DNA of 64,000 nucleotides from Candidatus Pantoea floridensis (lineage in GTDB: Bacteria > Pseudomonadota > Gammaproteobacteria > Enterobacterales > Enterobacteriaceae), in contig NZ_OCMY01000003.1 in assembly GCF_900215435.1 (NCBI RefSeq), positions 62,001-126,000 of the forward strand, read 5' to 3'. Positions 33,914 to 43,163 of this stretch are shown here, in pieces. A program made the position numbers and the translations under genes. Below the pieces are notes generated by a model that had not been told where the DNA came from, searched no databases, and worked only from the letters and a program-made list of their open reading frames with translations. The number at the start of each line of letters is the position of its first letter. The first letter of the stretch is position 1.

Positions 33914-34841
33914 CCAGATTTTAATCGGGTTAAACGGCCCGACTCTCAAAAACGATGGACGCCATCGCGGCGATCACTCCGTCGCCTGTAAGTGCTCAAA
34001 TCCGGAATGGTTTGCACCCCAGAGCTATCGCCCGTTGCCGGGAGAGTTCGGTCATGCCATGCGCAGACTTGTACTGAAGGACAAGGCCACCGGGCAGCTT
34101 CGCCTGCGCCAGCGCCTGTCGCGCAATCCCTATTTTGTCAGGCTGCGTCATGCAGCCGGACGCGATCGCGACTTCCGGCCGGAGCGACGCGCGCTTATCG
34201 ACGCTCTTATACCGCTGCTGATCCAGCGCGCCGACATGGCCACCTGGGTGGTTACGATGAACGTTGGCTGTCTGGCCGCCGAACTCAGTCCGAAAGACGG
34301 GAATGGTGACGTCATTCCAGCCACCCGGGTTGAACCGAGCCGGCTGTCGCGACTGCTGCCGGAACTGGAGCGCTTCGGGCTGATTGAGCTCCCCGACCTG
34401 GAGTGGGACCCGGTAGAAGAGTACTGGATGCCGCGTCATATCGTACTGACCGATCGCTTCTGGCAACTGTGCGGCGTCAACATGGACAAGCTTTACGTGC
34501 AGCGTAATCAGCGTCTTGAGGCGGAAGCGGAAGGCATCATTGAACCGGGCACTCACGATTCGGTGCGCGCCGCGCGCCAGCGCTGGTATGAGAACATGCG
34601 TATGGCCACCTTACTGAAGCGACGCGAAAAAGCGGTCAGAGAGAAGCGCCGTAAAAAGCTGGGCAAGCTTCCGCTCGATGAGCGCCGCGGTGCCATGGCC
34701 AGCTGGCTTATCCGGACCCTGCCTAATCATGAGCTGATGAATACCGACGCTGAGGGCTTTGACCGCCTGGTGTGGCAGTGCCTGAACCAGCTGGAGCTCG
34801 GTCTCGGCTACGAGCCCGCCCCTCCCGACGTCGTTCACTGA
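33906..34841 (+). CDS. repA: IncFII-family replication initiator RepA
   Basis: The 311-residue protein resembles RepA of IncFII-type plasmids: CKCSNPEWFAPQSYRPLPGEFGHAMRRL, SRNPYFVRLRHAAGRDRDFRPERRALI, and a very basic stretch RREKAVREKRRKKLGK near residue 240. It binds the downstream origin and starts plasmid replication. It starts with GTG inside the leader peptide, so expression depends on translational coupling and is limited by the antisense RNA. Confidence 0.92.
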   Translation: MNDQILIGLNGPTLKNDGRHRGDHSVACKCSNPEWFAPQSYRPLPGEFGHAMRRLVLKDKATGQLRLRQRLSRNPYFVRLRHAAGRDRDFRPERRALIDALIPLLIQRADMATWVVTMNVGCLAAELSPKDGNGDVIPATRVEPSRLSRLLPELERFGLIELPDLEWDPVEEYWMPRHIVLTDRFWQLCGVNMDKLYVQRNQRLEAEAEGIIEPGTHDSVRAARQRWYENMRMATLLKRREKAVREKRRKKLGKLPLDERRGAMASWLIRTLPNHELMNTDAEGFDRLVWQCLNQLELGLGYEPAPPDVVH

Positions 34842-34982
34842 CGTTCCCCCCTGACTTTAACCGCCTTGACTGGCGGTAAAGGCGTTTGTGCTGCGCGTAA
34901 AGGCCGGCTTATCTGTCTGACATCACGTCACATTTCCCAGAAAATTTTCCCCGTGCGCACCGTTCTGTGATCGCAGATTTTT

Positions 34983-35131
34983 TTATCCACACTTACCCGC
35001 AATCAGAAAGTTGAATATACCCGCAAACGCCCCTTCAATTACCCGCAAAACATTCCTGACTTACGTCAGAAAGAAATATTCAGAAAGATAAATAAGGTGT
35101 TCATGCCGGCATTCTGCGGGGATAAATAAGG
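34983..35131. other. Plasmid replication origin region
   Basis: About 140 nt after repA lies a perfect DnaA box TTATCCACA (34983-34991). Three direct TACCCGCAA repeats follow at 34994, 35018 and 35040 (spacings 24 and 22), and then two GATAAATAAGG repeats (35087, 35121) in AT-rich DNA. This layout fits an IncFII-type oriR with RepA-binding repeats. The 35132-35648 stretch has GC-rich hairpins (for example CCCGCTAAAGCGGG near 35158) and no gene. Confidence 0.75.
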
Positions 35132-35648
35132 CCTTCGCTTGAGAATTTTAAAGTAGCTCCCGCTAAAGCGGGCCCCGGAAAGTCAGATTAGTTACAACAA
35201 TCATAGTCCTTCAATAATCAGAAACCGTGCAGTCCTGATAACCTGCGCCCCTCCAGGCCAGACCTGCGCCGGATCTGAAACCCGGTTGCCCCCACTGACC
35301 AGCCGCCGCCGCCCGGCCCGAAGGGCCGGAACTGCAGTGGCTGATAATTGGATGCTGTAACTAAAACAGTTCAGTCGCGTCAGGTTCAGAGCCCTGCTGT
35401 TTCGTTCTTTCGTCTGCGACCATCAGACTGATTAGCTGGTGACAGGCCGCTGCTTAAACGGCGTCTGACAGGGAAGGGTTGGGCTTTTGCCATCATCGGC
35501 CCTGTAACCGGCTCCGCCGGGTTGACGGCGCCAGCTGGCATCAGGGCCGTCCTGAACGGTTTCTGGCGCCTCCATGCCGCTCACGCGGCATTCACAGGAC
35601 AGGCTGCGCACTGCTCGCCCGTCCGGCTGTGTCTGAGAGGTATGTGCT

Positions 35649-35897
35649 GTGCAGAAGACTGAACTGAACCACCGGGACCCGGAGAAGGTATACACCATGA
35701 TCGGCGCCGTGGTCATGGCGATGGCCAGCGACGATCTTGAAACCACGCGGCTGCGTATTGCCGGATTCATCCGCAAAGAGCTGGCCAGAGTGGACGTATG
35801 GTCGCCGGAGATGAAAACGCTCATGCAGGGCGCGATCGGGACGCTGGTAGTCTATCCTGAACAGGACATCGTGGAGGGGCATCGCGACGGCGATTAA
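35649..35897 (+). CDS. Small hypothetical protein (82 residues)
   Basis: It starts with GTG after GAGAGG. The segment EKVYTMIGAVVMAMASDDLETTRLRIAGFI resembles the layout of the small protein at 62234-62431 (EDIYAVIGTVVARLL), so it may be a distant member of the YmgA/AriR-like small regulator group. Low certainty on function. Confidence 0.5.
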   Translation: MQKTELNHRDPEKVYTMIGAVVMAMASDDLETTRLRIAGFIRKELARVDVWSPEMKTLMQGAIGTLVVYPEQDIVEGHRDGD

Positions 35898-35980
35898 GGG
35901 TTCTGTGAGGGCGGCGGATGTCATAAAATGCCGGATTTAAGGGCCACTTTTTACCTGGTTCTGCATGAAGGACACCGCTT

Positions 35981-36583
35981 ATGGATAACGACAATCTGAA
36001 CGTCAGTCACCTGGCGTGGTGCGGGCTGATTGCGCTGCACACTGCCCGCCGCGACGGGATCGCGACCTCCCCCGCGCAGGATAACCTGTTTCTGACCCGC
36101 TGGCTGGCCAACGCTGAAAAGCAGCGCCGCTTTCCCCGGGAGCTTGCCAGCGATATCAGCTGGCTGCTGAAAGAAGGGCGGGAAAAGGGACTGCGCGCCG
36201 ACCTGCCCGGCAAGCTCGACTACCTGTGGCGCGCCGGCAACGGCAACCTGCAGGGGCAGAATGACCTGTTCCGGCTGCAGCACGCCCTGCACGCGGTGAA
36301 GCTGACCGGGTGGATTTATATGGTGCTGGCAGCGAGCGAATGGAGCGGCCGCCGGCAGCTGCGCCTGAGCCCTACTGTATCTGGGATTTACCTGAACCGC
36401 CACGCGCTCGACGTCGGCTTTGACGAGCACGGCCGCCAGCGCATCCCCCTGCCCGCGCGCATCACCGGCGAGCTGCCCGCGCTCGATAAACTGCTGCAGC
36501 GATCGGGCTGGCGCCGGGAAGTGGCCAGAAGTGCGGATGAACATCTGCACCTCCTCCTCGCGGACGGATTCCGGGCAGCATGA
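35981..36583 (+). CDS. Hypothetical plasmid protein (200 residues)
   Basis: A basic, soluble protein without familiar motifs, with stretches such as FPRELASDISWLLKEGREKG and FRLQHALHAVKLTGWIYMVLA. It lies downstream of the replicon on the same strand. Dense G+C and lack of a competing frame with protein-like composition support it as a gene. Function unknown. Confidence 0.6.
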   Translation: MDNDNLNVSHLAWCGLIALHTARRDGIATSPAQDNLFLTRWLANAEKQRRFPRELASDISWLLKEGREKGLRADLPGKLDYLWRAGNGNLQGQNDLFRLQHALHAVKLTGWIYMVLAASEWSGRRQLRLSPTVSGIYLNRHALDVGFDEHGRQRIPLPARITGELPALDKLLQRSGWRREVARSADEHLHLLLADGFRAA

Positions 36584-36678
36584 GGTCCGAACAGCAATGG
36601 TCACGGACGTTACAGGCTACAGTGCACCTCCGCGCCGGCTCAGGTTCCGGTACGGCGCGGCCAGACTAACAAATTGTC

Positions 36679-37426
36679 TCAGCTCACTACTGAAACAGCG
36701 CTGTCAGATAACCGGTATTCTGGGGTGACAATAATTTCCCACTCGCGCGTATACATGGACGGAAGCCTACCCCCAAGCACCATAACGGCAGGCGTCAGCC
36801 ATGTTAACAGCCAGGGAAACAGCAATGGCAGATCGCGCCGCACAGTGCAGCACATGCCGGCAGCCGTGAGCTGTTCAGTCAGCGGCTCCCGAAACCGACT
36901 GTTTGAGAGCAGGTGCGAGCGTAAAATCAGCGGTCGGGACAGCGTGCAGGGCTTATCTAAAACAAACTCAGCCATTTTGCCAACCCACTTGTGCATTGGC
37001 CTGCTATTGATATCAACAGTAAGCTTTATACCCACGTACCGGCCGGGCCGGTAGGCGGCACGACAGAATAGCCAGTACAGTACAGAATCTGCAGGATCCG
37101 TAGTAAACGGTTTATCAGTCCACTTATTTATTAATCTGCATGTCCGGAAACCCGTTAAGCAAAGGAGGAACACACCAGGAGGAGTTACAGCCGGGACAAT
37201 TAATGCGGCAATGGACCGATAAGAAACAGATGATAAGCTGACCATCAATATAAGGCTGAGAAATACAGACCACATAATCTTAACGTTACGTCTGAGAGTT
37301 GCTTTACTTATCCTTTCCAGTCCCTCTGCGCTGAGACGCTTCGAAACAATGGCTTCGCTGCTTGTTATCATCTTACCTGGTATAGGCTGCTCTTTTTTCA
37401 TTTCAGTATTAGTCTCAATGCATGAT
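36679..37426 (-). pseudogene. 3' part of a membrane-protein gene split by the IS3-like element
   Basis: The frame has hydrophobic spans around VFLSLILMVSLSSVSY and IVPAVTPPGVFLLCL, then a soluble tail. It continues upstream without a stop, in frame, to the element's left end at 37427 (SCIETNTEMKKEQ). With the element and one TGAT removed it joins the frame at 39714-40088 (...LDKPS-SCIETNTE...), giving about 370 residues. It could still be translated from ATG 37401 as a 240-residue protein. Family unknown. Confidence 0.7.
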
Positions 37427-37475
37427 TGAACTGCACCCCAAAAGTTGGACACCCGACTGATTAAGGTGCAGCTCA

Positions 37476-38829
37476 GTGAGCAATCCAAAGTTTTCCCTCG
37501 AATTACGGCTCGCCGTCGTCACGCATTATCTCAACAGCAGCGATGGCTATCGTGAGACAGCCACCCGTTTTGGCGTAGGTCGCACAGCGGTTCGCCGCTG
37601 GATTTCCGCATGGCAGCAGCACGGTATTGACGGGCTGACCTGGAAAACTGCTGATTACACGCCAGAATTCCGGCTGAAGGTTGTCCGCGCCGTCATCGAT
37701 GATAAACTTTCGCTCCGCGATGCCACCGCTAAATTTAACCTTTCCGGTGAGAGTACCGTTTACCAGTGGGTTAAGCGCTTTCAGGCGTCCGGGGCCGGGG
37801 CGCTCTCCGGTATAAAAAGCGGAAGACCGAAAAAGCCGGAACCCATGCATAAGGACATCAACTCCCCGTCAGCACCGCGCGATAATTCTCCTGATGCTAA
37901 GGCCGAACTGCGCTACCTTCGCGCTGAAGTCGCCTGGCTTAAAAGAGCCGAAGGGCTTGATGGCGGTAAATTTCAGCGCCGGAAAGTCCTTATTATTCAG
38001 GAACTGCGCAGGGAGCACGGGCTGAATGACCTGCTGAGGGCGGTTGGCATGGCGAGAAGCACGTTCTACCATAATCTCAGCGCACTCAGGAAAGCTGATA
38101 AGCACCAGACGCTGAAAGAACGAATCTTTGATATTTATCACCACCATAAGGGTCGGTACGGTTATCGCCGTATTACGCTGGCGCTCCGGCGCGGTGGTTG
38201 CCCCATTAATCACAAGACGGTTCAGCGCCTGATGGGCGAGCTGTCGCTCCGCGCCGTTATCCGCGTCAGAAAATACCGCTCATGGAAAGGTCAGGTGGGG
38301 AAAATCGCCCCTAACCGCCTGCAACGCGACTTCACGGCCAGCAGCGCCAACAAAAAATGGGTGAGTGACGGAGTTCGCGGTTAACGGCGAAAAGCTATAC
38401 CTCTCCCCGGTGATTGACGCCTTCAACAGCGAGGTTATCGCATACAGCCTGTCTGAAAGGCCCGTGATGGCGCTGGTTGATACGATGCTGGATAAAGCAT
38501 TTACGCGGCTGACGCCGGGGGATGCACCCGTGCTGCACACTGACCAGGGCTGGCAGTACCAGATGACGGCCTATCAGGACAGGCTCCGGGCAGCAGGCGT
38601 GGTACAGAGCATGTCGAGAAAGGGCAACTGCCTTGATAACGCAATGGCTGAAAGTTTTTTCGGCACGCTCAAATCCGAATGCTTCTATCTGGAAGAATTT
38701 AACAGCATTCCTGCGCTGAGAGAGGCCATTGACGCCTATATCCACTACTACAACCATGAGCGAATCAGCCTGCGGCTGAACGGCCTCAGCCCTGTTGAAT
38801 TCAGGTTACTGCATCTGAAAGCAGCATGA
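37476..38829 (+). pseudogene. IS3-family transposase, frameshifted
   Basis: The first part (to 38384) has two helix-turn-helix regions (TATRFGVGRTAVRRWISAW, TAKFNLSGESTVYQWVKRF) and the OrfB start (LLRAVGMARSTFYHNL), all in one frame. At KWVSD the frame breaks where relatives read WVTDVTEF. The other frame resumes at 38365 (TEFAVNGEKLYLSPVIDAF, HTDQGWQYQ, NCLDNAMAESFFGTLKSE), carrying the second Asp and the Glu of the DDE triad. A 5-nt deletion explains it. This is not at the usual OrfA/OrfB slippage site, so the enzyme is probably inactive. Confidence 0.85.
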
Positions 38830-38847
38830 CTAGGGAGCGTATGTCAT

Positions 38848-38976
38848 ATGAACGGTTTCTCCCCGCATCAGTTTTCACACAGCCTGAGCGAGGAGTGGGC
38901 GTCGCCGCATTCAGTTGTTGATCACGATGAGATCTGTGGGACAGCAGTGGTCAATATGGGGATTTTGATTGAATGA
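38848..38976 (+). CDS. Possible 42-residue protein inside the IS3-like element
   Basis: The frame reads MNGFSPHQFSHSLSEEW and continues with SPHSVVDHDEICGTAVVN, a protein-like composition, between the transposase and the isochorismatase gene. There is no strong ribosome site. It may be a remnant of the region brought in with the isochorismatase gene. Confidence 0.3.
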   Translation: MNGFSPHQFSHSLSEEWASPHSVVDHDEICGTAVVNMGILIE

Positions 38977-39026
38977 TTAAACTGGATACGTAATGATATA
39001 ATTTTAGGGATAAAGGGTTTTATATC

Positions 39027-39557
39027 ATGCAGGCGTTAATCATCATTGATTTGCAGAAAGCGTTATGTAATCAGGAACCTTTGCCATTTAATATTCAGCA
39101 GATTATTAGTAATATCAATGAGCTGCTTTGCCACGCGATAGAACGTAACTATCCGGTTATTTTTGTACAACATGAAGCATCGTTTATTCCTGTTGGCGAA
39201 GAAGGATGGAAAATTCTTGATGAACTTTCCGTCCCAGATAAGGCAATTTTTATCAGTAAAACCACCGCTAACGCTTTTCTACAAACAAAACTAAACGCTA
39301 GCCTTAACGACCTAAAAGTGAATCATTTACTGGTTTGTGGTTATGCTTCAGAATTTTGTATCGATACCACTATACGTGCTGCGGCTGCTTTGGGTTATGA
39401 CATCACGCTTATCAGTGATGCCCATACAACTCACAGCAAGCCCCATGCCAGCGCTGAGGCCATAATATTGCATGAAAACGCCACGCTACCAGAGTTAACC
39501 AGCTTTAATGTAAAAATCGATGTTGCAGCCTCCAGAGAAATACTGACCTTGAAGTAA
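39027..39557 (+). CDS. Isochorismatase-family cysteine hydrolase
   Basis: The 176-residue protein has the family triad: Asp in LIIIDLQKALC (residue 8), Lys in ISKTTANAF (about 78) and Cys in GYASEFCIDTTIRAAAALG (about 112). Relatives hydrolyse isochorismate, nicotinamide or other amides. The gene is clearly more AT-rich than the plasmid around it and sits between the ends of the IS3-like element, suggesting transfer as cargo. Substrate unknown. Confidence 0.88.
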   Translation: MQALIIIDLQKALCNQEPLPFNIQQIISNINELLCHAIERNYPVIFVQHEASFIPVGEEGWKILDELSVPDKAIFISKTTANAFLQTKLNASLNDLKVNHLLVCGYASEFCIDTTIRAAAALGYDITLISDAHTTHSKPHASAEAIILHENATLPELTSFNVKIDVAASREILTLK

Positions 39558-39713
39558 GGTTGAATAAAACCATTTTGAATAATTCTCTGTAAAGCATTTT
39601 GGCTGCTCAAAGCAATAAGGTTCTGTTAAAGCCCCCCGACCAATCTATACCAAGTTGGGCGAGAGGGCACCCCACTCCGATGATCCAGTGTCCAACATTC
39701 CGGGGTCAGTTCA

Positions 39714-40088
39714 TGATGAGGGCTTATCTAAATAAATTGTCTGCACAACTTTGCCTGGCAGGCAAGACGCTGAGTATTCGTTATCAGAGGACTGAGACAT
39801 CATCTGCGCATAGGCTGCATAATCTTCAGAAGCCTGCTGCCGCCAGCGGCGGACCGGTGCCTGACGTTCAGCTCGCACCCTGTATCCGCAGCAACGCTCC
39901 CTGGCTGAACGGGTAAGTGTCTCCTGAACCCACGTCCAGAATGCGCGACCGGTGTGCGGCGTCACGCTATAGCCAGCCTTTTTCATGATTTTACGGGCGG
40001 CGTTTTCACTCCAGTTGCGGATGAGAGAAAATGCGCCGTTAATATCGCCACGAGACGTCATTAAATTAATTTCATGGAATTCATTCAT
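39714..40088 (-). pseudogene. 5' part of the gene split by the IS3-like element
   Basis: From ATG 40088 (GGGAGG 7 nt upstream) the frame encodes 125 residues with no family I recognise (MTSRGDINGAFSLIRNWSEN, HTGRAFWTWVQETL). Its present stop codon (39711-39713) belongs to the element's right end. Across the target site the frame continues in the 36679-37426 segment. The intact gene would have encoded a soluble N-terminus and a membrane C-terminal half. Confidence 0.7.
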
Positions 40089-40243
40089 ATTAGACCCTCC
40101 CTGATACAGTATTATTATCGGACGTAATAGATGAAAGTTTAGGCTTTATTCAGCATTAATACGGCAGAAAAAGACGAAACCGTTTAACTGAACAATCAGC
40201 GGGTGATAAAATATCCAGAATTATTCCACAGGGCTATTTTACT

Positions 40244-40768
40244 TTGTTCAAATATACTTTGGTAGCGATGACATTATTAACGTGCTGCTATATGCCTTAT
40301 GCATCTGCGGCGGTAATAGCCGGATTTTCGCCGGGCGGCACGGCGCTGAGCCTTATTCTGCAGTTCACCCGCACCGCGCGTATCAGTGCTGACGTGGCGG
40401 CCTATGACTTCACCAGCCGACCGGTGGCACAGGAGCTGTCGGCGGCCGTGGCGCGTGGGGTAACAGTGAGGCTGGTTGCGGATGAAAAGAAAAGCCGCGA
40501 CCGCTGGTCGCTCGTCAGCGAGCTGGCATGCTCGGGTGTTCAGGTTCGCATCAATAGCACGTACAGCATCATGCACAATAAGTTCATAGTGGCGGATGGC
40601 AACGCGGTAGAAACGGGATCCTTTAATTACACGTTTTCTGCTGAAAAAAGAAATGCAGAAAACGCGCTAGTTATCACGGGCGAGCCGGAAACGGCCGGCC
40701 TATACCAGGCAGAATTTAACCGCTTATGGAGTGAGTCCGTACCTCTGACGTGCGCAAGGCAAAGCTAA
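40244..40768 (+). CDS. Secreted phospholipase-D-family endonuclease (Nuc-like)
   Basis: The 174-residue protein has a signal peptide ending near ASAA (residue 23) and one HKD motif (MHNKFIVADGNAVETGSFNYT; His, Lys, Asp and GS), as in the dimeric plasmid nuclease Nuc of pKM101. It probably degrades nucleic acid in the periplasm. It starts with TTG at 40244; ATG at 40268 would give a shorter signal peptide. Such nucleases are common cargo of conjugative plasmids. Confidence 0.87.
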   Translation: MFKYTLVAMTLLTCCYMPYASAAVIAGFSPGGTALSLILQFTRTARISADVAAYDFTSRPVAQELSAAVARGVTVRLVADEKKSRDRWSLVSELACSGVQVRINSTYSIMHNKFIVADGNAVETGSFNYTFSAEKRNAENALVITGEPETAGLYQAEFNRLWSESVPLTCARQS

Positions 40769-40778
40769 ATTAATCCTA

Positions 40779-41447
40779 CTACTTATCGGGCTCAACCAGC
40801 TCTTTGCCCTGGTTATGTATGTTCCCAACCTTCTTACTTACGGGATGCCATGTAAATTCCTGCTCCGGGACAGCTGCATCATGTGCAATTTCTTCCGCCC
40901 GCTGCGGCGAAGTGTCATTACTCAGCCATTCACGAACGGCGTCCGCAGTGATCACCAACGGCCGGCGATCGTGAATATCGACCATCCCCTTGTTGCTCGA
41001 TGAGGTCACGGTAACGAACCCTTCTTTACCGTGATCCTGTCCGAAAGGTTGTCTGCCAATCGCCGCAAAGAAGAGTGGCTGCTCTTTACGATGGTAGATA
41101 TAAAACGGCTGTTTTTTTCCGTCTTCTTTCTTCCATTCGAACCAGCCGTTGGCTGGCACGATGGCGCGACCATGGTTCCACAGCGGCTTAAACATGCGCC
41201 CGCTCGCGGCCGTTTCGCCCCGTGCGTTTATGAGGGGCTGTTTGTCCCACCATTCCGGGCCATAGCCCCAGTAAACCGGGTCGAAATGCAGCGCATGCTC
41301 ACGTTCGCTGAGCAACAGCACCTTCGTGCCGGGCGCAACGTTAAACCTGCCGATGGGGTCAGGATCAAATGTAAGTTCGTCAGGTTTCAGGCCCAGCGAT
41401 TCGAAATATTCATCACGGCTGCTGTACTGCGCAAATCGTCCGCACAT
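40779..41447 (-). CDS. yedK: SRAP-family abasic-site protein (YedK/HMCES-like)
   Basis: The 222-residue protein begins Met-Cys-Gly-Arg-Phe. The Cys2, exposed after Met removal, is the catalytic residue that cross-links to abasic sites in single-stranded DNA, which fixes the ATG at 41447 (AGGAGG 5 nt upstream) as the start. Other family landmarks are RFNVAPGTKV, LINARGETA, RAIVPANGWFEWKK and VDIHDRRPLVI. It shields abasic ssDNA during replication, a sensible function during plasmid transfer. Confidence 0.93.
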   Translation of the reverse strand: MCGRFAQYSSRDEYFESLGLKPDELTFDPDPIGRFNVAPGTKVLLLSEREHALHFDPVYWGYGPEWWDKQPLINARGETAASGRMFKPLWNHGRAIVPANGWFEWKKEDGKKQPFYIYHRKEQPLFFAAIGRQPFGQDHGKEGFVTVTSSSNKGMVDIHDRRPLVITADAVREWLSNDTSPQRAEEIAHDAAVPEQEFTWHPVSKKVGNIHNQGKELVEPDK

Positions 41448-41469
41448 AGGCACCTCCTGCTGTAAGGAT

Positions 41470-41706
41470 AACGTATCAGCGCGGCATGCTCACGACGGGT
41501 ATTTTCTCTCTTGCCGTATTCTGGCAGCACGGTGATATCATGGATGGCGAGCTGTCTGGCGATAAAATACCGGACGCCGGAAGGAATATGATTCATACCG
41601 GTGAGAAAGGTGCCCAGAAAACGCACGCACCCTATCTGCAGGGCAATTCCCAGACGATTGTGATCGCCCGGGCTTTTGCCGATAACAGAGATGGCAGTAC
41701 ATGCCG
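41470..41706 (-). pseudogene. Fragment of a Tn3-family transposase
   Basis: The minus strand encodes ISVIGKSPGDHNRLGIALQI, GCVRFLGTFLTG and VLPEYGKRENTRREHAALIR, typical of the N-terminal (DUF4158-like) domain of Tn3-family TnpA. It lacks both ends: the frame runs into the yedK ribosome site on one side and fades at about 41706 on the other. It indicates past Tn3-type insertion or deletion here. Confidence 0.7.
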
Positions 41707-41748
41707 TGCTGAAATGCGGGCCTTTAAATCAGTAGAATATAGTTCATT

Positions 41749-41783
41749 TATAATGCATTTGCATTGCACAATGCAGGTGCATT
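41749..41783. promoter_or_regulatory. Nested inverted repeats upstream of prlF
   Basis: AATGCA (41752-41757) pairs with TGCATT (41778-41783), and an inner GCATT-GCAC-AATGC spans 41761-41774. TATAAT at 41749-41754 overlaps the left arm. They sit 190 nt before prlF and could be the autoregulatory site of the antitoxin. No gene is seen in the remaining 41784-41973 stretch. Confidence 0.45.
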
Positions 41784-41973
41784 ACAATCCTGTTACTCAC
41801 TCGAGCAAGCGCATTGACAGCATCGATGTGATTTAACCTGATGAGGCAAAACCCCAGCGGCCTGGCGAGCCGGCAACTCTGTAGCCCTGGAGTTCTGGGT
41901 AATTATGAAACGTTCCCGGCGAACTGACCAATCGCCCCCCTGAGAGGGGAAGTGGAGAAAAAGAGGTAATGCA

Positions 41974-42315
41974 ATGGCGACTCAAATTAACTTAGCGGAT
42001 GTGTCTCTGCGTGCTGAGTCTCGGCTCACAGAACGCAGTCAGACAACGATTCCGGCAGCAATTCGCGATGCTTTGCATCTGAAGCCAGGGGAGTACATCG
42101 AATACACCCTGCTTTCAGGCGGTAAAGTCATCATGTCACGAAAGCAAGAAGAACAGGACGATCCAATCGTATCGCAGTTTCTGACTTTTCTGGAAAACGA
42201 CATGAAGAACAACCCGCAGAATATTCACCAGGTGCCAGTAGCATTCTGGGCGGGTATCAATGCTCTCACTGCCGGAGTGGAAGTCGACTTAGACGAACCG
42301 CTTACTGATGACTAA
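41974..42315 (+). CDS. prlF: PrlF-type antitoxin (SohA)
   Basis: The 113-residue protein has a swapped-hairpin AbrB-type DNA-binding domain (RAESRLTERSQTTIPAAIRDALHLKPGEYIEY) followed by a toxin-binding tail (PIVSQFLTFLENDM). It pairs with the YhaV-like gene starting 17 nt downstream. PrlF neutralises YhaV and represses the operon. Confidence 0.88.
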   Translation: MATQINLADVSLRAESRLTERSQTTIPAAIRDALHLKPGEYIEYTLLSGGKVIMSRKQEEQDDPIVSQFLTFLENDMKNNPQNIHQVPVAFWAGINALTAGVEVDLDEPLTDD

Positions 42316-42332
42316 ACAGCAAGAGAGATAGC

Positions 42333-42713
42333 ATGGAAGTTTTAGTGCTGAATGGCTGGAAGATCTATTTTCATTCCTGCTTTTTAGAGCAGATGGGTTC
42401 AATTGCGCAAGCCGTAGCGGATCTGAAAACGGCCAAGCCTCAGGAATACCAGCGTAAAAAAGAGACAAAGCTCCTGCGGGCTATTGAACGCGTTATTGAG
42501 GAACGTATCGCGGCAGATCCGCTACATGTACAGTTCCGGCAGGGTGATACACCTGGCGATACCTACAAGCACTGGTTCCGTGCAAAGTTTCTGGAACCGT
42601 TTCGCCTGTTTTATCGCTGCAGTGATGAACACAAAACTATAGTCATAGGCTGGGTGAATGGATTTGATACCCTACGCGAGCGGAGAAATTACGTTACGCC
42701 TGCGGCCTTTTAA
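42333..42713 (+). CDS. yhaV: YhaV-type toxin, short C-terminus
   Basis: A 126-residue RelE-like toxin with NGWKIYFHSCFLEQ, EYQRKKETKLLRAIERVIEE, HWFRAKFLEPFRLFYRCSDEHKTIVIGWVN and FDTLRER. E. coli YhaV is about 154 residues; this product stops about 25 residues earlier, after NYVTPAAF, so the tail may be truncated. It would be a ribosome-dependent mRNase if active. Confidence 0.85.
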   Translation: MEVLVLNGWKIYFHSCFLEQMGSIAQAVADLKTAKPQEYQRKKETKLLRAIERVIEERIAADPLHVQFRQGDTPGDTYKHWFRAKFLEPFRLFYRCSDEHKTIVIGWVNGFDTLRERRNYVTPAAF

Positions 42714-42899
42714 GCGATCGGATAATGCACGGTTTTTTATCGACTAACAGGCAGGTCTCCTGCGCGGAAGCAGATTTATGGCCAGACATATCACCGCCGG
42801 TGACGAAAGCAGCCCTTAGGCGGGCTGCCCAGACTTAGCGTGGAGTGATTGCGTCTCCGCTGCCGAAGAAGACTTTTAAATTGCAGCAATCTTTCATCG

Positions 42900-43163
42900 T
42901 CAGCCAGGATTAGACTTTTCTTCCCCGGTGATTCGCCGCACATCCTGCTTATAATTGAACTCTTTCAGCCACTGCCTCAGCTGTTCTTCGGTTTTCTGAG
43001 CGCTCCGCTCATCATATTCGCGGCAAAGAAAAAGGCGACAGGAGTATTTAACCCTGTCGATTGCATAAAGTTCGTGAGAAGCGAAGTATTTTACGGTGGT
43101 GATTTCAGAAAAGCGGAGATGTGGCCACTGGCTCAAAACGTGTTCAAATTGTTCTTTGTTCAT
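42900..43163 (-). CDS. Hypothetical protein (87 residues)
   Basis: The protein starts MNKEQFEHVLSQWPHLRF and has a charged helical C-terminus (EEQLRQWLKEFNYKQ). AGGATGG-type bases precede the start. The composition is protein-like and the opposite-strand frame is not, but I recognise no family. It stands alone between the YhaV gene and a decayed stretch. Confidence 0.5.
   Translation of the reverse strand: MNKEQFEHVLSQWPHLRFSEITTVKYFASHELYAIDRVKYSCRLFLCREYDERSAQKTEEQLRQWLKEFNYKQDVRRITGEEKSNPG

Larger units (their letters stand above)
37427..39713 (+). mobile_element. IS3-like element with an internal isochorismatase-family gene
   Basis: The left end (37427-37451) begins TGAACTGCACCCC and ends GTTGGACA. 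The right end (39689-39713) reads inverted as TGAACTG-ACCCC, five bases, GTTGGACA. Both ends are flanked by TGAT (37423-37426 and 39714-39717), a 4-bp target duplication. Excision rejoins one gene. Inside lie a broken IS3-family transposase, a 42-residue frame and an isochorismatase-family gene. A passenger gene is unusual for IS3 elements; a composite of two related IS ends is the alternative. Confidence 0.75.

Noticed and set aside
37402..37488. Extension of the membrane-protein frame upstream to 37488
   Set aside because: Codons beyond 37426 come from the IS3-like element's left end, not from the original gene.
38340..38400. Programmed frameshift in the IS3 transposase
   Set aside because: In IS3 elements slippage occurs between OrfA and OrfB; here those parts are already fused in one frame and the break lies in the catalytic core at WVxD, explained by loss of 5 nt.
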